DNA of 64,000 nucleotides from NCBI RefSeq assembly GCF_008831285.2, contig NC_045139.1, positions 20,254,412-20,318,411 on the forward strand. Reading direction: 5' to 3'. The position numbers and the translations under genes were made by a program. Source of the stretch: Nymphaea colorata. Taxonomy: Eukaryota > Streptophyta > Magnoliopsida > Nymphaeales > Nymphaeaceae. The notes below the pieces were generated by a model, which searched no databases, had not been told where the DNA came from, and saw nothing but the letters and a program-made list of their open reading frames with translations. Of the stretch, positions 33,894 to 44,476 are shown in pieces. How positions within the stretch are numbered: position 1 is the stretch's first letter; every line of letters begins with the position of its first letter.

Positions 33894-35094
33894 TAGTGTT
33901 TGATGGCCAGAAATATGTTTCTAGAAACAAGTTTCCAGAAATATATTTCTGGAATTGGTTTTTGAGAAATAAAATTCTACATTTCCAAAATTATGTTGTG
34001 TTTGTTAATTTGAAATTATTTTTCTGAAAATAAATTTCTGCGTTTGATGACAAGAGAAGAAAAATTGGTGGAAATGGGAAAGCACCACCTTCCCTTCGTC
34101 TGCCTCCGCCTCCGCCTCCTTCCCTCTCCCCCACCTCCTTCCCTTCTTCCGCCTTCGCCTCCTTCCCTTCTTCCCTTTCTTCCTCCTTCCTTTCTTCCGC
34201 CTCCACCTCCTTCCCTTCTTCCCACCTTCCCCTTTCTCCTTCCTCCTTCCGCTTCCACCTCCTTCCCTCCTTCCTTCTTCCCGTTTCTCCTTCCTCCTTT
34301 CCTGTTCCTCCTTCCCCTTTCTCCTTCCCCCTTTCTCCTTTCTCCTTCCCCTTTCCCCCTTCCTCCTTCCCCTTTCTCCTTCCCCCTTTCTCCTTCCCCC
34401 TTTCTCTTTCCTCCTTCCCCTTTCTCCTTCCCCCTTTCTCCTTCCTCCTTCCTCCTTCCCCTTTCTCCTTCCCCTTTTCTCCTTTCTCCTTCCCCTTTCC
34501 TCCATCCTCGTTCCCCGTTCCTCCTTCTCCCCCGTTCCTCCTTCCCCTTTCTCCTTCCTCCTTCCCCTTTCCTCCTTCCTCCTTTCCCTTTCTCCTTCCT
34601 CCTTCCTCCTTTCTCCTTCCTTCTTCCCCTTTCCTCCTTCCCCTTTCCTCCTTCCTCCTTCCCCGTTCCTCCTTCCCCTTTCTCCTTCCCCCTTTCTCCT
34701 TCCTCCTTCCCCTTTCCTCCTTCCTCCTTCCCCCTTTCTCCTTCCTCCTTCCCCGTTCCTCATTCCCCTTTCTCCTTCCTCCTTCCTCCTTCCCCATTCC
34801 TCCTTCCCCTTTCTCCTTCCTCCTTCCCCTTTCTCCTTCCCCTTTCCTCCTCCCTCCTTCCTCCTTCCATTCTTCCTCCTTCCCTTCTTCCGCCTCCGGC
34901 TCCTTCCCTTCCGCCTCCGCCTCCCTCCTTCCACGCATGGTGCCCAATGGCTCCAAAAAAAATTCTGGAAATATGTTTCCGATTTTCACTTTAATGGTAA
35001 AAAAAATAATTCTGTGTTTGATGAACCAAAAATGTTTTAAAGATTTGAATTTTATTTCCTGAGCTACATGAAAATTCTTGGCCATCAAACACTA
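33894..35094. mobile_element. 1.2-kb TIR element containing a giant pyrimidine tract
   Basis: Terminal inverted repeats tagtgtttgatggcca (33894-33909) and its complement (35079-35094) match perfectly over 16 bp; 'ttaag' may extend them. A second pair of inner words (ctgcgtttgatga near 34037, ctgtgtttgatga near 35010) repeats the terminal GTTTGATG core. The middle 70% is the CT tract described next. It lacks any transposase and so is non-autonomous. Superfamily not assignable: the target repeat is anomalous. Confidence 0.7.
34085..34931. repeat. ~850-bp polypyrimidine/polypurine minisatellite
   Basis: Nearly pure C/T on the plus strand, built from variants of CCTTCC, CCTTTCTCCTT and CCTCCTTCCC. 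A C/T-only strand cannot contain stop codons and its G/A-only complement has none here, so the long Gly/Arg/Lys/Glu-rich frames on minus (365 and 309 residues) and the Pro/Ser/Phe frame on plus (316 residues) are artefacts. Such mirror-rich tracts can form H-DNA triplexes and block polymerases. Confidence 0.95.
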
Positions 35095-35101
35095 CCTTAA
35101 G

Positions 35102-35905
35102 GTCGGGGATGTAGTTTGGTTGAAGTAACTACCCATGAGGTGAAAGTCATTACTTGGGCAACGTTATTCTAAGCTTTTGCCCCATTATTATGGACCCTTC
35201 CGAATACTACAAAAGGTTGGGAAGGCAGCGTATCGTTTGGCACTACCTCCCACAGCATTTGTGCACACGGTCTTTTATGTATCGCGGCTAAAGCCACATT
35301 ATGGTTCATTACCTGAGCAAGAAGAACCAATTTCGAACATGAGGCCAAGGCCATATCGCATCTTGAAGCACAGATGGATCACCAGAGAAGGACGGGCGCG
35401 TCATGAAGTATTGGTAGAATGAGAGGGCATTGATGGTAAAACGTCTTGGGAACTTTTTGATCAGATTATCCTCCAATTTTAAGATGCTAGAGCTTTGGGA
35501 CAAGCTCATTCCAAGGAGGGTGGATCTGATACGGTCCAACCTAAGACCATGCGGAGGCCGGCCGTGGACGTGGCCGAGAGCAGCCATAGAGGGCGGGGCC
35601 AGCCCACCTTTCGACTTTTAGAGGCCGACCAATGCAATATTGACCCATGTGCAGCTCAAGTGGGTGGAGAGGGTGGTGTAGTCCAAGGTGTTAACAACCC
35701 AAAGGAGGTTAAATCAGCACTTAGAGTTGGAACAGAGGGTGGTGAGGGCGGAATTGCAATGGCTCTAAGGCAAGGAATGGAATTGGATCACCAAAGTGTG
35801 GATGCAGATTCTTCAAGCGAGGACCAAGAAGGTAGACTTATCCCTGGTTTAGATCGAGTCCACCCAAGTGTCGTGGTTAAACCCGAGCAACTAGAGCCGG
35901 CCTAG
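35102..35905 (+). pseudogene. Ty3/gypsy integrase C-terminus with chromodomain-like end
   Basis: From the right copy of the 23-bp repeat: VGDVVWLK, RYSKLLPHYYGPFRIL, KVGKAAYRLALP, VFYVSRLKPHYG, then PYRILKHRWITREGRARHEV (a chromodomain-like start) and EGIDGKTSWELFDQI. This is the usual tail of chromovirus-type integrases. Stops occur at AAG|TAA (35126), TGA (35138), and a W-to-stop change (gagTGAgag, 35421). A further 130-residue open tail follows to 35905 ending RVHPSVVVKPEQLEPA, with no recognised domain. Only the last part of pol is present; the rest was lost or lies elsewhere. Confidence 0.85.
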
Positions 35906-35934
35906 GATGAGCCTAGGCGGAATTGTTGACCGAA

Positions 35935-37800
35935 CCAATACCCAGGCACGCGCGGGTAGGGGAGGTCAAGTTTGGATCCGGGACGATCTAGGCTTGATTT
36001 ATAATTTCATCATTTGCTTATGCATTTTCTTTTAGCACATTTGATTCCATTTTTTGGACCGGTTCAAGTGTTTAAGAACCGGATTTGATTAAAAGACTAT
36101 AAATGGTTTGTAATTAGGGTTATTCATTATGCAATCAAGAAATTTTTAGTTCATTTGTCAAATTGTCTCTCTCTCCTCTCGGCTCCCTTCTCCCTCTCGC
36201 GCTCTCTTCTCTCTCACGATGCTTCTTTCTACCTCGTTCAACCCCTTGGTGAACTCCGGTCTCCATAGCCGGTGCTAGCCTTTTCTCCAAAACCGACGGT
36301 CTTTCCTCCTCCTTCCTTGTTTTCTTCTTCTTTTCCTCACCCACTTGACCAATGGATTGGTGGCTTGAAGATCTTGGTGTGCTCCGGCGTATTGCGATCT
36401 CCACGGCCCATGTTTTTCCCCATTGCAACTCTTGGCGATCAAGGTGCAGCCTTCATCAAACACACGTGAAGGTTAGAGGCCAGATTCATCTTCAGGAAGG
36501 CTTCAATTCAACTAGGCAACTAGGAGGGCTGAAGCAATCGACATTACCTCGAACAACCCTTAAGGTTAGTACGTTGAGATTTTGGGCTTGAGTTTGTGCA
36601 ACTCCGTTGGGCTGATTTGAGTCAAGGTTCGGCCAAAGGGGAGAGTTGATTCCCTCGGCTTAACCCGAGAGTCTCACCTTCTTTTCCATGGTGGAAACTT
36701 CTCTTAAACCAGTTCTTACGGGTCACAAGGAATTCCCTTTGTTTCTCATGCTCTTCCTTGCAAGTCCGATCACATTTCACCGGTGGAAATCAAAATTAAG
36801 AGCAAGGTTTAGGTCTCGGCCTTAGCCCTATTCTACCTCTGAATTCCAGCAAGAAAAAGTGAGAAAAAGTAGTGAAAAGAGGCAGAAAAAGAAAAGAAAA
36901 ATTATAAAAAAAGAATCGCCCAAAAGAAAGGTGCAATTTGGCAAAGTTTGAAGTAAATCGGAGGTCAATCGGTGAAGTTCCAAGGCCGGCCAGATTTCTG
37001 CAATGCCGGTCGCCGCTGTTACTATTCCGGCCACATTGGGTATTTTATGGCCAGAGGTTTCGGTTACCCTTGGTCCAACAAGAGTTCATCCACACATTGT
37101 GGAGGCACACTTGGGAAATTCATGGACTAGTGGAGGATCGCCTAAGGCACGGTAACCCTAGCCGCCGGTGACATTTGCAAACTTTCGACCGCCTCTCCAC
37201 ATTTGGTAAGTGGTTTCTTACCTTTTCCTTTGTGTAATCCCTATCCCACATTTGGAACATTTGGTATCCACATTTGGGCGAGAGACAACCGTGCGTCCAG
37301 CTCGGCCCACCTTCCACATTTGGTGAAGAATCCGCGCTTTATCCCATCCACATTTCGTGCAAGCCTCACGCGCTACGGGCCTTCCACATTTGACAATATC
37401 TCCTTCCACCATTTCCACCTTAGCTAGGCACGAGCCCCACGTGCTAGACTCCTTACCTTTCACGACTCCTCCCTTCCGTTCACACTACCTAGCCTTATCC
37501 AGCTGCCACTACATTTTAGCCACCTTTCCGCGCCTCCTTTCCCACATTTGAGGAAAGTATCCCCCACGGTCCAGCCACCTCATCGTCCACATTTGGTAGT
37601 TTTCTTCTTCTGTCGCCACCTAGCCAATCCCATCCTACATTTCAGCCAACCTTACCCCACTCCTACTTACCTCAGCCATCTCTTACCTTTCACGCCATTT
37701 CCTCATTTGGATTAGCCGCCATTTGACCTGGCCGCCATTTCCTTAGCGTTATCCAACTACATTTGGCCAGCCTCCTTCCCCTAACTCACCTTGTTGTTGG
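35935..37800 (+). mobile_element. 3' LTR of the gypsy element
   Basis: Follows pol in the same orientation, after the family word 'gcctaggatgagcctagg'. Probable start TGTTGACCG (about 35933). TATA box TATAAATG at 36098-36105 and the following 'tgtaattagggtt' match the promoter of the inverted arms (26548), so it is a related but diverged LTR. The right end is uncertain, near 37790-37800 where another element's leader begins. Pyrimidine-rich leader with CTCTCTCTCC at 36166-36200. Confidence 0.65.
37171..37768 (+). repeat. Ten dispersed CCACATTTGG-type words in the LTR
   Basis: CYACATTT words start near 37198, 37246, 37268, 37314, 37348, 37384, 37542, 37588, 37636 and 37757, mostly as exact CCACATTTG, with spacing between 22 and 158 bp. 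The intervals are not homologous to each other, so it is not a simple tandem array. Confidence 0.8.
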
Positions 37801-37844
37801 GATTAACCACAGCAGAGCCTACAATTGTCATAGCGCAGACGTAG

Positions 37845-37857
37845 CACTCTGATACCA
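37845..37857 (-). other. Primer binding site of a third LTR element
   Basis: The minus strand reads TGGTATCAGAGTG, an initiator-Met-tRNA type site, two bases inside the LTR whose plus-strand edge is TG at 37860. Confidence 0.85.
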
Positions 37858-37859
37858 AA

Positions 37860-38191
37860 TGTAAATAGAGCAGCAATAAAATAGAAGCAGAATGCAAGGA
37901 AAGCAGGGAGGAACGAACTTTGAGAGATCTGTGAAGGATCAATCCGCAGCTTCACTATTCACTAAACTCTTTTATGTACAGAGGTTTATTACAACAATGG
38001 TAAATCAGGAAAATGACAAATTTAATTTTGTTAAGTGAGGCTGTCACACATGTGAACTGATCATAAAAAATCAGAGTAGAAAAATATGTCGTGAAAATTT
38101 CTCAAGAGTCCATAAACTGAGCTGCTAGGCACAAGAAGGAATATAGCACAACAAAAATCAGTTTTGATGCTGAATTCTGCTATTTTTAACA
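37860..38191 (-). mobile_element. 332-bp 5' LTR of a minus-strand LTR retrotransposon
   Basis: Bounded by TGTAAATAG (37860) and CTATTTTTAACA (ends 38191), that is TG...CA with short inverted ends, and directly abutted by a tRNA primer site. Size and ends suit a small copia-type LTR. The internal region it should serve (below 37845) is cut off by the gypsy LTR after about 50 bp; the 3' LTR is not in view. Confidence 0.75.
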
Positions 38192-39682
38192 ACGTCTGAG
38201 GTCACAATATCAAAACTTTCATAGAGTCGATAAATCTTACCATCTATGTCACTTAGGTATGGGTACGGGTACTGGCAAGGCGTTTTCGTAAATCTTTGGT
38301 ATGGCAAATATTATATATTTTTAATTAAAAAAAATTAAAAAAATTTGAAAAAGCAAATGATATCACCACATGATCACATTATAAGACAATGTTCCTCTCA
38401 TGCATTCTCATAGATAATCTCATAAGTCATAAAACAAAACATAAAAATGCTGACAACAATCGTAAGATGCATAGTGCATAACTTATAATTTAATAAGTTA
38501 TAATCAAATTAAATATAACTCAACAAGGCTGAAGGGCATATGCAAAACCACTCGACAAGGGCATTGCAAGTTACAGACCATAGTCTTCACAGAACATGGC
38601 ATGAACAGTCTCTTTTAGTAAATTTCAAGCATTGCAAGTTACAGTTTTCAGTTTTCACAGAAGAGAAGAGAGAAAACTAATAGAACACGGCATGAACAGG
38701 GAGCATGAAAATTGAGATGGCATGAACATGGAGCAGAAAATTTGAATCATATAGGCCAGTTACATAGTCAATATGTGGTAAAGGTCAGTAAACCAGTGCA
38801 GTTCCACCACCGGCTGAGGATTAGGGTGTCTTTGGCTGAGATGATTCAAGCTCCAGGCCGGACAAGCTCAAGATCGAATTTCACACTATATCCCACAGGG
38901 ATCCAACAAAAATCAGACCCCATTACACATGTGCACAAGCTGTCAAACCCCCAAAAATTGGGGCAACCCTAAAAACAGCCAAAATTGTACAGAAATTTTG
39001 CATATTAGGCAACCATTAGATGTCCCAAACCTATTGTCGATGACTCCCACCCGTCGCCAGTCGCCAGCTGCTTCCCAAGCTCCCGCTAGACGTCCGTCTG
39101 CAGCTGCCCAAACTGTCAAACCCCCAACAGTAGCAGCAACCATAAAAACTGCCTAATAAAGAAACCGAACGTTGCCCACTTGCCGTCCACTGCTGGTCCC
39201 CATCCGCTGCCAGCCGCCGTCCGCCGCCGCTGCCCAAAGTCACTAGCGAACCCAAGCACCCGCTGCCGAAAGAACAGACAAAATCGAGAAGGAGAAGATG
39301 AGCGTCCGGTTTTTTTGTCGAAAGTGATATGATCTGGATTTGGTTCTGATTGAGAACCACATCAAAACGTACGGACATATTAGTATGGGTACGCTGGCCA
39401 AAGCGGCGTACCAGACGTATGGCATAAGGGCTTTATGTGATATACCTGGAAGCAATTAGAGAAATTAAGAAGGAAAAAAGACATTATAATTCAAGAGGTA
39501 TTTTTGAAAAAAATGGAACCATGAATTCATTTTCTTGAGAACAAAGTTGAGAACAAAAAAGTGCATAACAAAGAAGGAAAAATTATCAGGGACATTCAGC
39601 AGGAAGAGATGGAGGGAGACAGTCTTTGGACTTAATGTGGGGCGTACAAATCCATTCGGCAGTATTCAGCAGCTGGTGGATG

Positions 39683-39686
<4 letters not shown>
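38192..39686. other. Unassigned region with internal direct repeats
   Basis: No gene recognised. 38560-38740 repeats 'gcattgcaagttacag' (twice) and 'ggcatgaaca' (four times). 'ctgtcaaacccccaa' followed by 'gcaacc.taaaaac.gcc' occurs at 38939 and again at 39111, about 172 bp apart, enclosing GC-rich 'gccagtcgccagctgc' words. These look like decayed minisatellites or transposon subterminal repeats. Confidence 0.45.

Positions 39687-39729
<43 letters not shown>
39687..39729. repeat. (TA)n microsatellite
   Basis: 43 bp of uninterrupted TA dinucleotides. Confidence 0.97.
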
Positions 39730-39731
<2 letters not shown>

Positions 39732-41924
39732 TTTCAAAATGAAAATTGATGCTTTTTAGAAAATAATTTTTTAATGTGAAATGCGGAGTGTCAAAGAACA
39801 CAGAGGCAAGTGTGGACCAACCGAGCGCTAGTACACTTGTGGGTCGTCGACCTGTCTGAGATGTTTAGGAAAGCACCAAAGGGCCACAGCGAATGTGGGT
39901 CACTCGACTCTCATTCACCCAGTCAGGACTATGACTAGCCAAAGTTGTCATTGCAGGACAGCAAGCCCAACCTGTATTGTTCCGCAAAGAATCTTTTTTT
40001 TTTCTTGAATCTTTCTAAACTAATGTTTAGAATGACGGCATTCTTATTATTTCATGTATTTTTCATTTTGTTTAAAGGAATGATTTTTTATGAGTTGGAA
40101 ACGTTGGGATTTCTTTGATGTCTTCAAAAGGTTGGGTGCCGGCCATTTGATATTGGTCAATTTGTTCAGCTCATTTTTGTTAGTTTTTCTTGTTATTATT
40201 TTACCTAATGGAAGACCATTATGAGCTCAATCGGCCAGCTTCTCTAGTTTTTCAGCGAAGCCAGCCAATAACTAAAAAGGAATTGCATTGGTAGCTAGCC
40301 TGGTGTAGCTCAGATATTGAGGTGCAGATTCCATATGTATGGGTCGAAACATGTGGATATGCATTGATTTTGATCATGGCAATGATAAAGTAGAAAATAT
40401 ATTAAACACGATAGTGCACAAATCTTTTAGTTGGTTTGACATGAAAAGACACATCTCCACCATAATAATCCCATTTCCTTTCTCTCATGTTCATATTAGA
40501 TTTCAACAATATATATACTAACATACCTAAAATTTTAAGAATCTCAATAAACCTTTCATAAAAGGGACATTGTTGCCTTCGTCATTTCCTATTCTAACAT
40601 GGATGAGACAAAGAAGCCTCTAGGTGGACCTCAGCCGAATGTTTTTAGGTGAATCAGGGAAATCTTCAATTCATACAACTATATTGTGGCAGGCCTACAC
40701 AGCTTACAAAAAGAACCCAATAACCCCTTTTTTTCATTCATAGGTAAGGGCAATTTTCTAGGTAAGGTTGACTACACAGAAGAGCGCTTGGGGGCTAGGG
40801 GGTCATCTGCTTCTAGCTAGTCAATGAACACCAAGGACGAACATGTGCACAGAAGAAGATTTGTTGAAGGCCCATCACTAGGTATTCTTACCCCACATGC
40901 CTCCCCAACTGCTTCCAATTCTTTGGAATAAGGTCTCTAGAGCCCTTGAACGGGAGCTAGTGGATATAGATAGTTTCACAAGGTCGATGATTTGGTTGGG
41001 ATATGCTTGCATCTATATAGATCTACCCTTATAATTCTGGCCCTAGTCCATCGTTGAAGTTGTCAATGGCGATGGATCCTCAAGGTCCCAACAAATAGAA
41101 TTTGACAACGCAGATATGCCTATGCTTGAAATGTCATGTCACATCCCATTAATAGAAGATTGCCACGAGACAGTGAGTGTGAAAGGACCATCAGCCCAAT
41201 CGATTGTAGAATGTTGGAAGGAAGTCTGCACCACAAAGAAATCAAGACGTTCAATAAAACAGGTAGGGGGACTCACTTCCACTGGTAGAGATCACTCTGA
41301 CAAGTTCATTGTCAACCGTTCCAGCCCTATTGAAGAGGAAGCATTGGTGGGCATGCCAGCGAAGACAACCCAAAAAATGGTGGTACTCAAATTCTTAATC
41401 AGGTGCAGGCTGAGAGGAAACGTCATATGACAGCCTTGTCCCTAGTGCAATCGCCCACACCCCACGAGAGGGAATTCAAGAGAGGTAGAGATGTCCACAA
41501 CACTTATCATCAGATCAATTAGAGCTCAGAAGAGACCCTTAGAACAAAACAACACTAGTTGTGATTATCAGGATGTCGACTAGTAGAACATCCCACCTGC
41601 CAAGGTTCTTACATCAGAAATTCAATGCCGTGGACAGTCAACCCACTACACCAATCATGAGACAACCCAACTGAAGGCACGACATTGGGGTAGGGTAGTA
41701 GAGGGCAAAGTGCAGCCGACGACTCTTATGGTTGGGGAATGCAGCCGCAGATCATGAACCACTTGGGTTTTCGATGCAAATCATGGAGGGAGAATGCTCG
41801 ACGAATAGTGGCGTCGGTTGTGCGTGAGAACTGGGCAATGGTCGATGACATGCTTTTACTCCCAATAACTGTCAGCAGATATTTCCATTCGGATTTTATT
41901 AGACGCCATTATTTGCCACCAAAT
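39730..41924. other. Unassigned intergenic region
   Basis: No gene supported. The longest frame (41116-41430, +, 104 residues) starts MPMLEMSCHIPL and shows no motif I know. 41430-41940 is slightly coding-like in composition and might be a LINE remnant, but I find no RT or endonuclease signature. Confidence 0.35.
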
Positions 41925-43328
41925 GGGTTGCACAATGAGTTGAGCTAACGAGCTACACTCGAATTCGCTTGAAAAATTTGGTTCTAGCTTGAACTCGACT
42001 ACTTTATAAACGAGTTCGAGTTCGAGCTTACGCTTATACTCGAAATGATAAACGAGTTGAACTCGTGTAAACTCAACTCAGCTCAATATTTAAAATCGGT
42101 TGAATCAGATAAACCGATTCATCAAGTTACCAAAAAATGGTTCATCGGTGGTCTCGGGTAGACGTAAAACCCATTTTTCACACCTGCGTCTTCATTGCTT
42201 TCGTTTTTTCCATTGCTCACTCTCTCTCTGCCGTCGACCAACCAGCAACCGTGAGCCTCACCGCTGCACCACCATCCGGCCACCGGCCCACCGGCATCTG
42301 CCATCCCGTCCAGCCACCAGCCCACCATCGTATGTATACTTCATCTCTCTCTCTGATGCTCTCTTTCTCTCTCTCAAACTCTCATCTCAGTGTTCTCACC
42401 TATTTTCCTTCGTGCCTATCTGACTCTCTCTCATAGACACAGTGCCCTCCGCGGCTCTACCTATTTCAGACGGACCTAACAGCGCCCTTTGCCGGTTTCA
42501 GTCGCCCTCCAGCTCTGCGGCTCTACAGGCAGCCTTCTTCACTCATTCGGTCATTCTCCATCCAAAAGCAAGTGAAAGAGGTATAATGCTGATAACCCTT
42601 TTGTTCCCAATTCTTTAAACCGCAAGAAATTTGAAAAAGGTTGCCTGTTTGTGTTCATCCTTCTCATTCTTTAACCATAGGGTTGCATACCTTACATTTC
42701 TTTTTTCTTGTGTCCTGGTTTCTTTTTTCTTGTGTTTTTGTTTTGTTTTTTTTTTTCTTGTGCCCTAGTTTTTTTTGTCTTGTGTCCTACTTTCAATGGC
42801 TTCTGTATGTTCTGATACTTGATCCCCACCAGATTCATGATATCTTGGCTGGGACTCATTCTGGACTGCATCAAGAACCACTGAAGTTGGTGCTAATTGA
42901 TCAGCTCCAGAAACATTTACACTATCACTAGCAGCGGTAGCATGATTACTTGCTTGACTTCGTTGGGCATTCTTTATGTTCTATGTTAGACAAGTTATTG
43001 ATGATTGTGATTCCTAGAGTTAAAAAGTTTGAGGGGGTTTGTAAATAATTCATGCGTTCAGTACTTAAGCTCACTGTAAGTCCAAACTTATTGAGAAGAT
43101 ATGCTTGCTTTATATATGCTCAAGTCACTTGGAAACTTTTTCTAGGCAATGGTGACACGTGGAGACGGAGGCCTAGGAGTCGAACTTCCAATCGAGGAGG
43201 TCCCTCTACTACAGGTATGACTGAGTTTCATTGTTTCCTTGAGATTCAGTCTATAGGCTATGAAAATTTATGGCATACGAAGCAGTAGGCACAAAAGTTG
43301 AAATTTGCAGTGTGCTATGTAGAAAAGA

Positions 43329-43406
43329 AGTGACGCAAGGGATATGTGGGATCATAAAACTGGACGTTCTAGAGGATTTGGTTCTGTTTCTTTCCGTAAT
43401 CAGCAG
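43329..43406 (+). pseudogene. Fragment of an oligouridylate-binding protein (UBP1-like) RRM exon
   Basis: 26 codons read [18 protein letters not shown] followed by SVSFRNQQ, then GTTAGT, a donor at the same place as in UBP1 family genes (canonical [20 protein letters not shown]). UBP1 proteins have three RRMs and bind U-rich pre-mRNA and mRNA. The RNP1 octamer here is RGFGSVSF, with Ser at an RNA-stacking aromatic position. Upstream the frame hits TAG within 10 nt and no other UBP1 exon is present, so it is a non-functional piece. Confidence 0.75.
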
Positions 43407-43645
43407 GTTAGTTTCTCTTCCTTGTCTTGAAAAATTCAAATGCTTAAAGTGTCTTTTTAGAGATGGAACATCCTTACAGCTCTTTTAATTTCCTTGAAAT
43501 TTCCTTGTTAAACATCAAGGTTAAAGTGCTACGATACTTGCATTTCAACAACTGGAGGTAATAAATTCTATATGGTTTGACTGGACAACATCATGTCATT
43601 CTGTTCCCCCCTCTCTCTCACACTCACATGCTGCCCTACTTACAG

Positions 43646-44476
43646 CACTTGGAAGACAATCACCTATTTCTCAGGATGATTCACAAGGACAAGCATCACG
43701 TTATACAAGGTGTGATCATAGCACAAGCTTGCGCCATAGTGAAAGTGGCATGGTTGATCAGGTAGATAACTGTTCATATATTGTTTCTAAAATGTTTTTG
43801 TGAACTTATAAATGCCTTAGAGCTGATCATGAGTAAACGCCTTAGAGCTTGTCATGAATACACTCAATCTCCTGGCCTGCATTTTGTCATTTTCATTTGA
43901 TAAAACACGGCAGTTATGTTCATGAGTGATGTGGTTCGGATAGTTATTGGCCTTATGAAGTGACCAATTCCTGTTAGGTGCAGGTTTTGATTGCTTTGAT
44001 GATCCTTGTTTCTTGTTATACAGTATGAAGTGCTGGACTTCACAGACTTCCAAGGAAACTGAAGATTAAATTTCAATTTTTCTGGACTCCTGATGGATTC
44101 TTGTAGCTTATTTATTTTGATTATTAGCTATTTCTTATCCTCCATATTCTCTTAACCAATTGTATGACTACTGCAGGTTTTGTTGACAATAAATGCTGAT
44201 GGTTTGAGATTTGTGAAAGTGAGAATGAGATCTGTTCGTATTCCACAGATTGGAGATAAGTTTAGTAGTAGGCATGGCCGAAAGGGTACTGTAGGTATGA
44301 CATATTGGCAAGAGGATATGCCATGGATGGTGGAAGGCATTACACCTAACATTATTGTCATCCCACATGCTATTCCATCTCGAATGATAATTGGGCAGCT
44401 GATTGAGTGCATCATGGGCAAAATGGCAGGTCATATGGGGAAGGAAGGAGATGCTACATCATTTACAGATGTCGCA
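43646..44476 (+). pseudogene. Two consecutive exons of RNA polymerase II subunit 2 (RPB2/NRPB2-like)
   Basis: Exon A (to 43761) reads SPISQDDSQGQASRYTRCDH, then LRHSESGMVDQ, ending at GGTAGA. Exon B (44177-44476, exactly 100 codons between ctgcag and GTAAGT) starts [15 protein letters not shown] and contains [13 protein letters not shown], the catalytic-core region. In the functional protein this forms the hybrid-binding part of the second-largest subunit. Substitutions at normally invariant sites (RHGQKG to [19 protein letters not shown] to [13 protein letters not shown]) suggest loss of constraint. No start, no upstream two-thirds and no C-terminal zinc region are present. Intron position and phase are kept, so capture was from DNA, not mRNA. 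Confidence 0.88.

Noticed and set aside
33991-35088. Long minus-strand reading frames (365 and 309 residues) and a 316-residue plus frame
   Set aside because: They run through a C/T-only tract where stop codons cannot occur; the products are low-complexity and overlap in several frames, so they are artefacts.
44152-44434. Minus-strand frames of 88-89 residues over the RPB2 exon
   Set aside because: Shadow frames opposite a clearly recognisable RPB2 exon.
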